Below, one piece after another: positions 45,493 through 54,797 of a DNA stretch of 64,000 nt. The position numbers and the translations under genes were made by a program. The DNA is from Flavobacteriales bacterium (GTDB lineage: Bacteria; Bacteroidota; Bacteroidia; Flavobacteriales_F; PHOS-HE28). The stretch covers positions 62,001-126,000 of the forward strand of contig JADKFY010000001.1 of assembly GCA_016717305.1 (NCBI GenBank), read 5' to 3'. The notes beneath the pieces are model-generated. The model searched no databases, was not told the DNA's origin, and saw nothing but the letters and a program-made list of their open reading frames with translations. Positions within the stretch are counted from its first letter, which is position 1; the number at the start of each line of letters is the position of its first letter.

Positions 45493-46173
45493 ATGAGCGA
45501 TTGGCATACCCTCTTCCTCGGCGCTGATAATACTTGGCTGTTCGTGTTGGAATGCGCCATGCGCGCCGTGATCATGTTCGTGGCCGTTCTTTTCCTTTTT
45601 AAGCTCACGGGGAAGCGCGAAGTGCGACAGTTCAGCGTGTTGGAGTTGATCGTTGTGATCGGCCTCGGTTCAGCGCTCGGGGACGCAATGATCTATACCG
45701 ATTCGCCGATCCTACCTTCGGTGGTAGCCATGCTCGTGGTGTTGCTGTGCTATTGGATCATGAACAAATGGATGAACCATTCCCGGTCATTGGAAAAGTT
45801 GATCGAGGGCGAAGTCATCAGGGTTTTCGCAAACGGTGTGGTGGACACAGCGGCGTTGAAGAAGGAAGGAATGACGGTCCATGAATTCTATGGGGAATTG
45901 CGTGTGCATCATGTGGAACAATTGGGTCAAGTGAAGAGCGCCTATGTGGAGATCGATGGTGAATTGAGTGTTTTCTTCCTACCTGATGAAGAGGTTGGCT
46001 ATGGGCTACCTATCGCGCCAGAGTTCCTGCGATCGCAAGAGGGGATCACGGACGGACAAGTAGCCTGTTGCGGTTGTGGAACCTTGAAGGAGCAGCCTTT
46101 TTTGGGGATGAACTGTGAACGATGTGGCGCCGGTCGGTGGGTCAGAACGAGCAATGCCAAACGGATCGGTTGA
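45493..46173 (+). CDS. DUF421 (YetF-type) membrane protein with C-terminal zinc ribbon
   Basis: 226 residues from ATG 45493 (MSDWHTLFLGADNTWLF). Three membrane segments, then the conserved cytosolic DUF421 domain (RSLEKLIEGEVIRVFANG, TVHEFYGELRVHHVEQLGQV). A C-terminal extension carries two CxxC pairs (Cys192/Cys195 and Cys208/Cys211) that look like a zinc ribbon; this is not part of the basic DUF421 fold. Function unknown. Confidence 0.85.
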   Translation: MSDWHTLFLGADNTWLFVLECAMRAVIMFVAVLFLFKLTGKREVRQFSVLELIVVIGLGSALGDAMIYTDSPILPSVVAMLVVLLCYWIMNKWMNHSRSLEKLIEGEVIRVFANGVVDTAALKKEGMTVHEFYGELRVHHVEQLGQVKSAYVEIDGELSVFFLPDEEVGYGLPIAPEFLRSQEGITDGQVACCGCGTLKEQPFLGMNCERCGAGRWVRTSNAKRIG

Positions 46174-46420
46174 ATGCTTCCGTTAACTGCTGGCTGGTCA
46201 ACGAACAATGACATGGTGCAGAATTTAGTTCCGTTGCGCTTCTCGACGATCATTTCCAAATGCCACAGAAAGCTACGAGGAGCCTCACCCATGAACAGAT
46301 ACTGGGAGTACTACCTTTCAGAGAACCAAAGAGAGGATGAAAAGGTGCCCCGCTGAACTTCAATGATCTTCGGGCGTTACATGTTTTCCAAAGCATCCTT
46401 TCTAGCTTGCATCCAACGTT

Positions 46421-47440
46421 ATGTCCCTCATTGATTTCACCCCCAATGGAATGCATGTGGCAGCCGCAGGTGTCCACATAGATCCTTGGCGTGCGGTGGA
46501 CCGTGCGATCATCACTCATGCACACAGCGATCATGCGCGCGCTGGTATGGGCTCCTACCTGTGCCAAACCCAAAGCGTTCCCATTCTGAAGCATCGACTT
46601 GGCAACGACATTGTCGTAGAAGGCATTCCGTACGGCGAAGTGCGTGAGGTCAACGGCGTTCGTTTCAGCTTTCATCCCGCTGGACATGTGATCGGTTCGG
46701 CGCAGGTCCGTGTGGAGCACAAGGGTGAAGTATGGGTGGCCAGCGGCGACTACAAGACCACGGACGATGGCATCACCCCGCCGTTCGAACCCGTGAGGTG
46801 CAACACGTTCATTACCGAGTGTACGTTCGGTTTGCCAGTGTATACTTGGGAGTCGCAGAACATCATCTTCAAAGAGATCAATGAATGGTGGCGCGCGAAT
46901 GCTGCGGTAGGCATCACGAGCATCATCTCCGCCTATTCTCTAGGCAAGGCACAACGGGTGATCGCCAATGTGGATCCTTCGATCGGACCGATCCTCACGC
47001 ATGGTGCGGTGGAAGCATGCAATGTCGCGATCAAAGCAGCTGGTGTTCCACTTCCGCATACCATACAGCTCACACCGAACACGGAAAAGCAGTTGATCAA
47101 AGGAGCACTGGTCGTTGCACCGGGCAGTGCGATGGGCACACCGTGGGCGAATAAATTGCGACCGTTCAGCACGGCATCGGCAAGCGGTTGGATGCAGATA
47201 CGCGGATGGCGCAGACGCAGTGGCGTGGACCGGGGTTTCGCACTGAGCGATCACGCCGATTGGCCGGGACTGAACGCTGCGGTGAAAGCAACGGGAGCAC
47301 AACGCGTGATCGCAACGCATGGCTACACGCACCAGTTCAGCCGCTGGTTGAACGAGCAAGGTATTGAAGCAACAACCGAAGAAACAGCCTTCACCGGTGA
47401 TGAAGCTGTTACCGCAACCGAAACCGAAGGGTCCAGCTGA
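46421..47440 (+). CDS. Ligase-associated DNA exonuclease (metallo-beta-lactamase fold)
   Basis: 339 residues, first gene of a four-gene DNA repair operon. MBL metal motif THAHSDHAR near the N-terminus; GDYKTTDDG and the C-terminal SDHADWPG/THGYTHQFS histidine blocks match SNM1-like Exo of the Lhr-Lig operons, a 3' exonuclease in Pseudomonas relatives. Its stop overlaps the ligase start by one base (TGATG). Confidence 0.9.
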   Translation: MSLIDFTPNGMHVAAAGVHIDPWRAVDRAIITHAHSDHARAGMGSYLCQTQSVPILKHRLGNDIVVEGIPYGEVREVNGVRFSFHPAGHVIGSAQVRVEHKGEVWVASGDYKTTDDGITPPFEPVRCNTFITECTFGLPVYTWESQNIIFKEINEWWRANAAVGITSIISAYSLGKAQRVIANVDPSIGPILTHGAVEACNVAIKAAGVPLPHTIQLTPNTEKQLIKGALVVAPGSAMGTPWANKLRPFSTASASGWMQIRGWRRRSGVDRGFALSDHADWPGLNAAVKATGAQRVIATHGYTHQFSRWLNEQGIEATTEETAFTGDEAVTATETEGSS

Positions 47441-49041
47441 TGCAACGGTTTGCACAATTGATCGAGAGGATGGACGCAACGACAAGCACCAATGAAAAGG
47501 TGCAGGCGTTGACCGACTATTTTGAGCTTGCACCGGAAAGCGACAAGCTCTGGACCATCGCGTTGCTCAGTCATCGCAGGCCCAAACGATCGCTACGCAC
47601 CACCGACTTGAAGGCGTGGGCTGCCGAGGAAGCGAACATCCCGTTCTGGCTTTTTGATGAATGCCATCACATCGTAGGAGACCTCAGTGAGGCCATCGCC
47701 TTGGTGGTGCCCGGCGATACCAACACGGACACCGGACCACTTTCCGAGCACATCGAATTGGTCATTGCGTTGAAGCAGTTCGACGAGGCAGAACGACACG
47801 CACGCGTCGTGGACATGTGGAAACGCTTGGACCGTATCGGCCGCTTCGTGTTCAACAAACTGATCACCGGTGGCTTCCGGATCGGCGTGTCGCAGAAATT
47901 GATGGTGCGTGCCCTTAGCAAGCATACCGGAGTAGCCGAGGACGAACTCGCGCATCAGTTGATGGGCAACTGGGATCCACAGAGCACCAGCTTCCACGAC
48001 TTGGTGAACGACCGCGACGGTGGCACTGTTCGTTCACGCCCCTACCCATTCTGTTTGGCTTACGCCGTGGAAGTTGAAGTAGGTACCCTCGGTGATCCTT
48101 CGGAATGGATCGCGGAACACAAGTGGGACGGTATACGCGGACAGCTGATCGTACGCGATGGTGAACTGTATGTATGGTCGCGTGGTGAAGAATTGGTTAC
48201 CGATAAGTACCCCGAGTACGCGGTGCTCCGCGATGCATTGCCCAACGGCACGGTGCTCGATGGCGAGATATTGCCGTGGCGTGATGACATGCCGTTACCG
48301 TTCCAATTGTTGCAAACACGGATCGGTCGCAAGACCGTTTCGCAACGCGCGTTGAAGGAAGCACCGGTCGCTTTGGTGGCTTACGATCTATTGGAATGGG
48401 AAGGGAACGACCTGCGTTCGGAATCCTTGGCCGCGCGACGTGCATTGTTGAAGGAGCTCGTGCAGAAGATCGATCTTCCGGTATTGCGACTTTCGGAAGA
48501 AGTCGGGTTCACCTCGTGGAATGAACTCGCTGATGAACGCGATCGTTCCCGGGAGAAACGAAGTGAAGGGTTGATGATCAAGCGACGCGACTCCGAGTAT
48601 CATGTAGGCCGCAAGAAGGGCGATTGGTGGAAATGGAAAGTGGATGCGCTCACGATCGATGGCGTGTTGTTGTATGCACAGCGCGGTCACGGTCGGCGGG
48701 CCGATCTCTACACCGACTTCACGTTCGCCGTGTGGAAAGGTGAAGAACTCGTACCCTTCGCGAAAGCATACAGTGGCCTTACTGACATTGAAATGAAGAA
48801 GGTGGATGCTTATGTCAAAGCGAACACCAAGGAGCGATTTGGACCTGTGCGGAGCGTTGTACCCAAGCTGGTATTCGAGATCGCATTCGAGGGAATAGGA
48901 CTGAGCCCACGACACAAAAGCGGAGTGGCGTTACGCTTTCCTCGGATCCATCGCTGGCGGACGGACAAGCCGATCGAAGAAGCGAATTCCTTGCAAGATC
49001 TGATGGACCTGATCGATGCGCGTGCAAAAGCCGCCAAGTGA
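47440..49041 (+). CDS. ATP-dependent DNA ligase (Lhr-operon type)
   Basis: 533 residues. N-terminal DNA-binding domain, then nucleotidyltransferase with the lysine motif EHKWDGIRGQ (Lys228), DGEILPW, SEGLMIKRRDSEY and the final WWKWKVDALTIDGVLLYAQR. This is the LigB/Lig-type enzyme of bacterial Exo-Lig-Lhr-MPE operons; it lacks the polymerase and phosphoesterase domains of LigD. Overlaps lhr by 26 bp. Confidence 0.93.
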   Translation: MQRFAQLIERMDATTSTNEKVQALTDYFELAPESDKLWTIALLSHRRPKRSLRTTDLKAWAAEEANIPFWLFDECHHIVGDLSEAIALVVPGDTNTDTGPLSEHIELVIALKQFDEAERHARVVDMWKRLDRIGRFVFNKLITGGFRIGVSQKLMVRALSKHTGVAEDELAHQLMGNWDPQSTSFHDLVNDRDGGTVRSRPYPFCLAYAVEVEVGTLGDPSEWIAEHKWDGIRGQLIVRDGELYVWSRGEELVTDKYPEYAVLRDALPNGTVLDGEILPWRDDMPLPFQLLQTRIGRKTVSQRALKEAPVALVAYDLLEWEGNDLRSESLAARRALLKELVQKIDLPVLRLSEEVGFTSWNELADERDRSREKRSEGLMIKRRDSEYHVGRKKGDWWKWKVDALTIDGVLLYAQRGHGRRADLYTDFTFAVWKGEELVPFAKAYSGLTDIEMKKVDAYVKANTKERFGPVRSVVPKLVFEIAFEGIGLSPRHKSGVALRFPRIHRWRTDKPIEEANSLQDLMDLIDARAKAAK

Positions 49042-51472
49042 TCGTGCGTTGATCACCACCGCGGTCGATTGGTTCACCGCGCAAGGTTGGGATCCACAAA
49101 AGTTCCAACGTGCATGTTGGCAAGCGTATCTGCAGGGCAAGAACGGGCTGCTCACAGCCCCTACTGGATCCGGAAAGACCTACGCACTATTGATGCCTAT
49201 CCTGTTGGAAGCTCTTCGGATGCGCTCGATCGCAAAACAGAAGCGCGGCCTTCGCGCCATCTGGATCGCACCCATTCGCGCACTTACGAAGGAGATCGAG
49301 GCTTCTGCACAACGCGCAATAAACGACTTGGGACTTGATTGGTCGGTGGCGATCCGAACTGGGGACACAACGGCTAGTTCGCGTGCGAAACAGAAACGCA
49401 ACATGCCCGAACTGTTGATCACCACACCGGAGAGCCTGCACATGTTGCTCGCTCAAAAGGGCGCTGCGGAACTCTTCAGCGAAATGCGTTGTGTGGTCGC
49501 CGATGAATGGCACGAATTGCTGGGAAGCAAACGTGCGGTGCAGATGGAACTCGCACTATCCCGCCTGCGCGCTTGGTGCCCTGCTATGCGCACATGGGGG
49601 ATCAGTGCCACCATGGGCAACATGGACCAGGCCATGGACGTGTTGCTCGGCAGCGATCCGGGGGAGCGGGTGCTGGTCCGCGCCGCAGTGAAGAAAGTCA
49701 TCGAGGTATCGAGCGTTCTTCCAAAGGACATTCGAAAATTCCCATGGGCCGGCCACATCGGGTTGCGTTCCGTGGACCAAGTTCTACCGATCCTCCAAGA
49801 GAACAGGACCACGTTGATCTTCACCAACACGCGTTCATTCGCGGAGCGCTGGTACCAAGCCCTGCTCGATGTGGCTCCGGACCTTGCCGGTGTTATCGGC
49901 CTGCACCATGGATCTTTGGACCGCGCCACGCGCGACTGGGTGGAACAGGCGCTGCACGACGAGAAATTGAAAGCCGTGATCTGCACCAGTAGCTTGGATC
50001 TTGGCGTGGACTTCCGACCCGTGGGAGCGATCGTGCAAGTGGGTGGCCCGAAGAACGTAGCACGTTTTGCACAACGCGCCGGCCGCAGCGGACACCGACC
50101 TGGCGCATTGAGCAAGATCCATTTCGTTCCCACGCACGCTCTTGAACTTTTGGAAGGTGCCGCTTTGCGAATGGCGATCAAGGAGGGAAGGATCGAAAGT
50201 CGGATCCCGTATGTGCGATCCTTCGATGTACTCTGCCAGTACCTCGTTACGCTCGCGGTCGGCGATGGCTTTCGACAAGCGGAAGTGCGTAAGGAGATCG
50301 CGACCACGTTCAGTTTCAATTCCGTCAGTGACGAGGAATGGGAACAGGTGCTCGCCTTCGTCACCACCGGTGGACCTACGCTTTTGGCCTACGATGAATT
50401 CAAGAAAGTGGAAGTGGAAGATGGCGTGTACAAGGTGCTCGATCGTGGTATCGCGTTGCGTCATCGTATGTCCATCGGCACGATCACGAGTGACACGTCC
50501 ATCCGTGTGAAGTTCCTGAAGGGTGGTTACATCGGTACTGTGGAAGAGAGTTTTGCAAGCCGACTAGACGTAGGTGATGTGTTCTGGTTCGGTGGGAGGA
50601 ACCTCGAGTTCGTATCGATCCGCAACATGGAAATGCTCGTGCGGAGTTCGAAGGAAGCGAGCGGCAAAATTCCCAGTTGGTTGGGAGGGCGCATGTCCTT
50701 CAGTTCCGAAATGTCGGTTGTGTTGCGCGAGGTGATGGACCGTACGGCGAAAGGGATCACCACTGACCCCGAGGTGAAGAAACTTGGACCGCTGTTGGCG
50801 AAGCAACGCGAACGATCGCACGTACCGCAGGCGAATGAATTGTTGGTGGAACGCATTCGCACCAAGGAAGGACATCACGTTTTCATCTATCCTTTCGAAG
50901 GCCGTGCGGTACACGAAGGCATGAGCGCACTACTCGCCTATCGGATCAGCTTGTTGGGGCCGATCAGTTTCAGCATCGCCATGAACGATTACGGCTTCGA
51001 GTTGTTGAGCGAACAGGAGATCCCGATCCAGGATGCCTTCGACAGCGACCTACTGAGCACGGACCATCTTCGACACGATATCGAACGAAGTTTGAACGAG
51101 ACCGAAATGGCACGCCGAAGGTTCCGTGATATCGCACAGGTAGCAGGCCTCGTCTTCAAGGGGTATCCGGGAAAGGCCAAAGCCGTGCGACATTTGCAGT
51201 CTTCCGCGCAGTTGTTCTTCAGCGTGTTCGAGGACATGGATCCCAACAACCTGCTCCTTCGGCAAGCACACGAGGAAGTGATGACCTTTCAACTCGAGGA
51301 AAGTAGATTGCGGAATGCGTTGGAGCGCATCGCAACCCAAAAGATCGTCATCACCGATCCGCCATCGATCACCCCGTTCTGTTTTCCGATCATGGTGGAC
51401 CGCCTGCGCGAATTGCTCACATCTGAAAAATTGGAGGATCGCATTGCTCGCATGAAAGCGCAATTGGAATGA
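49016..51472 (+). CDS. lhr: Ligase-associated DEXH helicase (Lhr-Core)
   Basis: 818 residues, 3'-5' superfamily 2 helicase. Walker A TAPTGSGKTYALL (Lys54), DEWH in VADEWHELLGSKR, helicase C motif SSLDLGVDFRPVG and arginine-finger block RAGRSGHRPGA. The C-terminal Lhr domain is of core length, without the extra tail of long Lhr. Overlaps lig (26 bp) and pdeM (4 bp), so tightly coupled. Confidence 0.94.
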   Translation: MRVQKPPSDRALITTAVDWFTAQGWDPQKFQRACWQAYLQGKNGLLTAPTGSGKTYALLMPILLEALRMRSIAKQKRGLRAIWIAPIRALTKEIEASAQRAINDLGLDWSVAIRTGDTTASSRAKQKRNMPELLITTPESLHMLLAQKGAAELFSEMRCVVADEWHELLGSKRAVQMELALSRLRAWCPAMRTWGISATMGNMDQAMDVLLGSDPGERVLVRAAVKKVIEVSSVLPKDIRKFPWAGHIGLRSVDQVLPILQENRTTLIFTNTRSFAERWYQALLDVAPDLAGVIGLHHGSLDRATRDWVEQALHDEKLKAVICTSSLDLGVDFRPVGAIVQVGGPKNVARFAQRAGRSGHRPGALSKIHFVPTHALELLEGAALRMAIKEGRIESRIPYVRSFDVLCQYLVTLAVGDGFRQAEVRKEIATTFSFNSVSDEEWEQVLAFVTTGGPTLLAYDEFKKVEVEDGVYKVLDRGIALRHRMSIGTITSDTSIRVKFLKGGYIGTVEESFASRLDVGDVFWFGGRNLEFVSIRNMEMLVRSSKEASGKIPSWLGGRMSFSSEMSVVLREVMDRTAKGITTDPEVKKLGPLLAKQRERSHVPQANELLVERIRTKEGHHVFIYPFEGRAVHEGMSALLAYRISLLGPISFSIAMNDYGFELLSEQEIPIQDAFDSDLLSTDHLRHDIERSLNETEMARRRFRDIAQVAGLVFKGYPGKAKAVRHLQSSAQLFFSVFEDMDPNNLLLRQAHEEVMTFQLEESRLRNALERIATQKIVITDPPSITPFCFPIMVDRLRELLTSEKLEDRIARMKAQLE

Positions 51473-52107
51473 AGCGTGCCGTGATCCAGATCCGTAAGGA
51501 GAAACTCCAGCTATTGCCCCAGAAAGCGATGTTTTGGCCGACTCGCAAAACGCTGATCATCGCCGATCTCCATTTGGGCAAGGCCATGCATTTCCGCCGC
51601 GCGGGCATTGCGGTTCCCAGTGGTATTGAACAATTGAACCTACAGCGTTTGGAGGATCTCATCGTAAGTACGCGACCTATCGAAGTGCTCCTTTTGGGTG
51701 ATCTGTTCCACAGCGATCTCAACAGCACTTGGCAAGGATTCATCGACCTGAGAGCGAAGCATGCATCAACGAAATTTACCTTGGTGACCGGTAATCACGA
51801 TGTATTGGAAGAACAGGACTATACAAAGGCGAAGTTGGATACACTGCCTTTCTTGGACCGCGGCCCATTCCATTTCACACATCATCCAACAGAGCATTCT
51901 TCACTTTACAATCTAGCTGGGCATGTTCATCCTGGAATACGGATGGTCGGCAAGGCAAAGCAGACAGTTCACCTCCCGTGTTTCTTCTTTGGAAAGACGG
52001 CTGGGATACTTCCCGCTTTCGGAGGGTTCACCGGGCTTTACCGCATGACGCGGAAGGAATCCGACCGCGTATTCGTAACGGTGCAAGATCGGGTATTGCG
52101 TGTGTAA
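51469..52107 (+). CDS. pdeM: Ligase-associated metallophosphoesterase (MPE/PdeM)
   Basis: 212 residues. Calcineurin-like motifs LIIADLHLGKAMHFRRAG, LLGDLFHSD and VTGNHDV, with the terminal THHP and AGHVHPGIRM. The MPE proteins are DNA nucleases/phosphatases that work with Lhr. Start ATG overlaps the lhr stop codon. Confidence 0.93.
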   Translation: MKRAVIQIRKEKLQLLPQKAMFWPTRKTLIIADLHLGKAMHFRRAGIAVPSGIEQLNLQRLEDLIVSTRPIEVLLLGDLFHSDLNSTWQGFIDLRAKHASTKFTLVTGNHDVLEEQDYTKAKLDTLPFLDRGPFHFTHHPTEHSSLYNLAGHVHPGIRMVGKAKQTVHLPCFFFGKTAGILPAFGGFTGLYRMTRKESDRVFVTVQDRVLRV

Positions 52108-52242
52108 GGAGTTGAACCGAAGGACCGACAGCGACATGGAGAAACACAAAAGGCCAACCCATTACGGATCGGCCTCTGTGTATACCGGTGTTCCACCGTG
52201 CCCATTTTATTGGGCCACCGGCAACTTCGTTAGGTCATCGGC

Positions 52243-52416
52243 CTACAGGTTCTTCGGCCAGATACGGGACCCGAAGATCAAAGAGATGACCAATAGGACC
52301 AGGAAGATGTAGAAAATGATCTTCGCGATCTCAGCTGCTCCAGCCGCCAAGCCTCCGAAACCGAATAGTGCAGCGACGAGCGCAATAACTAGGAATGTGA
52401 CTACCCATCTTAACAT
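52243..52416 (-). CDS. DUF1328-family small membrane protein
   Basis: 57 residues from MLRWVVTFLVIALVAALFGFGGLAAGAAEI: two membrane helices with a GAAEIAK turn, ending FGSRIWPKNL. Matches the DUF1328/YtjA family. An upstream in-frame extension to 52512 has no membrane character. Function unknown. Confidence 0.85.
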   Translation of the reverse strand: MLRWVVTFLVIALVAALFGFGGLAAGAAEIAKIIFYIFLVLLVISLIFGSRIWPKNL

Positions 52417-52833
52417 GGTGGTTGTTGTTTTGGTTCTACCGTTCCCGGCATACGGCGTACCAGACCATTTTGAGCGTAGGTCCACCTCTGAGTAGTGGAA
52501 TGGAATCCCCAATGTGGGGAGTTAGTGTGGCTCGATCGAGCGTCTCAATGCTTGGACGCGCTATGGGTCCTGAGAGCGTGTTGTATTTCGAAATTGGTCT
52601 TGGTGACCTCAAATGGCCATCGGGCACGTTGTTGGGGTAGATTGGCTATGCCCACTGTTCTTGTGACAGGGCCTGGTCGTTCCCGGGATCCTCTGGTCTT
52701 TTAGCGAGTACCGAGGGGGCGTTGGAACAATGATGGCCCAAGAAGTGCTTTATGTTGTCTTGCATCCCATTGGCCCTTTAACGGTCCAAACTATGGTGCG
52801 GGGCCTCTAAACCAAACCTTAAGACCATAAACA
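52417..52833. other. 417-bp divergent intergenic region
   Basis: Between the DUF1328 gene and the small gene at 52834. Contains the imperfect palindrome TCCCCAATGTGGGGA at 52507-52521, which might be an operator. No frame here looks like a protein. Confidence 0.45.
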
Positions 52834-52950
52834 ATGAATAATCTTTTCCGTGGATTGATCGCTGGCGGTGCTGCGTATAAATGGGGTGGGGGCTGCTTCG
52901 GGACGGTGCTGGTGTTCATACTTGTATGGATGCTGCTAGGGGCGTGCTGA
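52834..52950 (+). CDS. 38-residue glycine-rich small membrane protein
   Basis: Starts MNNLFRGLIAGGAAYKWGGG and continues CFGTVLVFILVWMLLGAC. One hydrophobic helix after a basic/glycine-rich N-terminus. The pattern AAYKWGGGCFGT looks like a conserved small-protein family of Bacteroidota rather than noise. Function unknown; below normal gene-calling length. Confidence 0.6.
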   Translation: MNNLFRGLIAGGAAYKWGGGCFGTVLVFILVWMLLGAC

Positions 52951-52990
52951 GGGTTGCATACGACTGCGTTCTGGTAACGTGTTATTCGGA

Positions 52991-53419
52991 ATGAGCAGTT
53001 CAAAGTGGAACAGTAATGGACCTGGAAGGATGGAAGTGAACGAAGATGTACTGAAGGAACTCGCGAAGAACGAACGTACGCTATGGCGGAGGTTCGGCAT
53101 TCGTCTTAGGGTGGACTCCGTGAGCGCGGACGGTTCTAAGTTGGTTTGCACGGCGAGTCGGGTGCGATGGTCCATCATCCATGCGAACATGCCATCCTAC
53201 GAAGTAGTGGAGCATGCCTCGGCTGCGTTGGCTTGCCTGCGCAGAGCTGGGGTTACGGCACTTGTTGGTGTAGTCCCTAAGAGACAACAGCCTAAATTCA
53301 AGCGTATGGATCCACGAACGCCTTTCGGGGTTCTCCTTTCTGATATGTCCACAGCGGTCAAGCCGCAGTTTTGGGACATTCGGAGCATTCCAAAATATGA
53401 CCTCATTTTGGCGGCATGA
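52991..53419 (+). CDS. Hypothetical 142-residue protein
   Basis: From ATG 52991 (MSSSKWNSNGPGRMEVNEDV). Mixed alpha/beta, basic, no signal (LWRRFGIRLRVDSVSADGSK, EVVEHASAALACLRRAGVTA). Not recognised. Stop at 53419 lies 24 bp upstream of dps, so probably cotranscribed with it. Confidence 0.55.
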   Translation: MSSSKWNSNGPGRMEVNEDVLKELAKNERTLWRRFGIRLRVDSVSADGSKLVCTASRVRWSIIHANMPSYEVVEHASAALACLRRAGVTALVGVVPKRQQPKFKRMDPRTPFGVLLSDMSTAVKPQFWDIRSIPKYDLILAA

Positions 53420-53443
53420 AGCGCGCCTCGAACACCGAGCACA

Positions 53444-53983
53444 ATGGCAACGAAAAAGAAGAGAACAACAATTTCGAAGACCCCTATCAAGGCTTTAAGA
53501 ATGCATCCTACATCCATTGATCTTCCGATAGCAACGCGGGAAAAGATGGTCGAACTGCTGAACGCAAGACTAGCTGACTCCGTGGACCTTCACCTGCAGA
53601 TGAAGCAGGCGCACTGGAATGTCAAGGGTCCGAACTTCATTGGTTTGCACAAACTCTTTGATGAGATATACGAGGCAACTGAAGAGTACGTGGACAAGAT
53701 CGCGGAACGTGCGGTGATGCTCGGCGGAACTGTGAATGGCACAGCGCGAGCTGCTGTTGCAAATTCAAAATTGCCTGAGTTCCCCAAAGGGATAGTGACC
53801 GGCGTTGCCCATGTGCAAGCAGTCACCAAGGCCCTGGCAGCTTATGCAAGTGAAATAAGGGATGCGATCGATAAAGCGGAGAAACACAAAGATGCGGACA
53901 GTGCGGATCTCTTTACCGAAGTGTCCCGTGGGGCGGACAAGTGGCTCTGGTTCGTGGAAGCGCACACCCAAGCGCCTTCGTGA
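53444..53983 (+). CDS. dps: DNA-starvation protein Dps
   Basis: 179 residues. Lysine-rich N-terminus (MATKKKRTTISKTPIKALRM) usual for DNA-binding Dps. Ferroxidase residues in LQMKQAHWNVKGPNFIGLHK and LFDEIYEATEEYVDKIAERA. C-terminal helix FTEVSRGADKWLWFVEAHT. Stores iron and shields DNA from peroxide. Its stop overlaps the start of the next gene (TGATG). Confidence 0.94.
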   Translation: MATKKKRTTISKTPIKALRMHPTSIDLPIATREKMVELLNARLADSVDLHLQMKQAHWNVKGPNFIGLHKLFDEIYEATEEYVDKIAERAVMLGGTVNGTARAAVANSKLPEFPKGIVTGVAHVQAVTKALAAYASEIRDAIDKAEKHKDADSADLFTEVSRGADKWLWFVEAHTQAPS

Positions 53984-54351
53984 TGGTGACCGCCGTCTCT
54001 CCCTCGAATTGCGAACATTCGATCCATGCTGCGGAGGAGCAAAGACGGCTTATGTCAGGATTGTCTCTTTCCAACAATGCCGCCCGGTCCTATGACACAG
54101 TAGCACCGTTGCTCTATGGAATGATCATCAAGGTGGTTCCATGTGCAACGTGTGCGGATAGCATCTTCCAGAAGGTCTTTCATTCTACATTTGCCTGCTC
54201 GGAAACAGACACCCCATCGACCGCTGAACTGGTCCGTAGGGCGTTCACGATGATCGTGGAAACCACATCCGGAAACGATAGGGAGGACGTGATCTCTAGA
54301 ATTTCCGAGATCGGTTCAACAATAGGAGCCGATCGATTTGCTCGAGCCTGA
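53983..54351 (+). CDS. Small sigma-70 region-2-like protein
   Basis: 122 residues from ATG 53983, overlapping the dps stop. Residues 26-70 read like sigma-70 region 2: ARSYDTVAPLLYGMIIKVVP followed by CADSIFQKVF, compared with the ECF pattern YxxxAPxLYGxxLRIVxDxxLAEDVLQEVF. No region-4 helix-turn-helix is visible. It could be a truncated sigma factor, a sigma-binding protein or an unrelated helical protein. Coupling with dps is suggestive. Confidence 0.4.
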   Translation: MVTAVSPSNCEHSIHAAEEQRRLMSGLSLSNNAARSYDTVAPLLYGMIIKVVPCATCADSIFQKVFHSTFACSETDTPSTAELVRRAFTMIVETTSGNDREDVISRISEIGSTIGADRFARA

Positions 54352-54425
54352 CCATTACGCGCTGCAGAATTGTATGAGCCGCATTGGCCAATGATTGAGC
54401 CGCTCGGGAATGGGCGGAGAATGAT

Positions 54426-54797
54426 CTATCGTTTAGTGCTCTCGCCAGGCGTAACTGGCCTAACTGGTTGCACCATTCGATCTTCGTTCCCGTGGGCGTT
54501 CAAGTTTTGCACCATCTTATGGATGTGATCCAATGCGTTCGATCCATAGTCGCCTACCAAGATCCCTTTCAATGCTAAGTGTGTTGAACTGATCGCATAC
54601 ACAATGCTCGCATCGCTCGGGTCTGTCGGCCCTTCGAATCGGTGAAATGAGTCTATGTTGAATTCCTTTGGGTCCAAGGGTTCCGCATCATTGTAAAGAC
54701 CATCTTCCCGAATGGTCAATTCATCGGTGTAACCCTGCTTCTTCAGGTCTTCGACAGCCTCCAGCAACGTGTCGTATTGGCAATCCGGGGTTTTCAT
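54426..54797 (-). CDS. Small protein of the Bacteroidota 'phosphoribosylpyrophosphate synthetase'-labelled family
   Basis: 123 residues beginning MKTPDCQYDTLLEAVEDLKK; central DGLYNDAEPLDPKEFNIDSFHRF-type and DPSDASIVYAIS blocks. This short family is often labelled PRPP synthetase in databases although it lacks the PRPP-synthetase domains; no such activity is claimed here. Function unknown. Confidence 0.7.
   Translation of the reverse strand: MKTPDCQYDTLLEAVEDLKKQGYTDELTIREDGLYNDAEPLDPKEFNIDSFHRFEGPTDPSDASIVYAISSTHLALKGILVGDYGSNALDHIHKMVQNLNAHGNEDRMVQPVRPVTPGESTKR

Noticed and set aside
46174..46420. Small frames between the DUF421 gene and the repair operon
   Set aside because: The 60-codon frame has no conserved pattern, signal or membrane segment; treated as spacer.
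47440..49041. Ligase as part of LigD/NHEJ together with the Ku stub
   Set aside because: The protein lacks polymerase and phosphoesterase domains and is embedded in the Lhr operon, so it is the Lhr-type ligase.
49453..50367. Minus-strand frame of 304 codons within the Lhr helicase gene
   Set aside because: Antisense shadow; serine/arginine-rich composition and no start context.
52107..52243. Weak AGGCC/GGCCT pairing as a terminator between pdeM and the DUF1328 gene
   Set aside because: Only five paired bases with a long loop; too weak to support.
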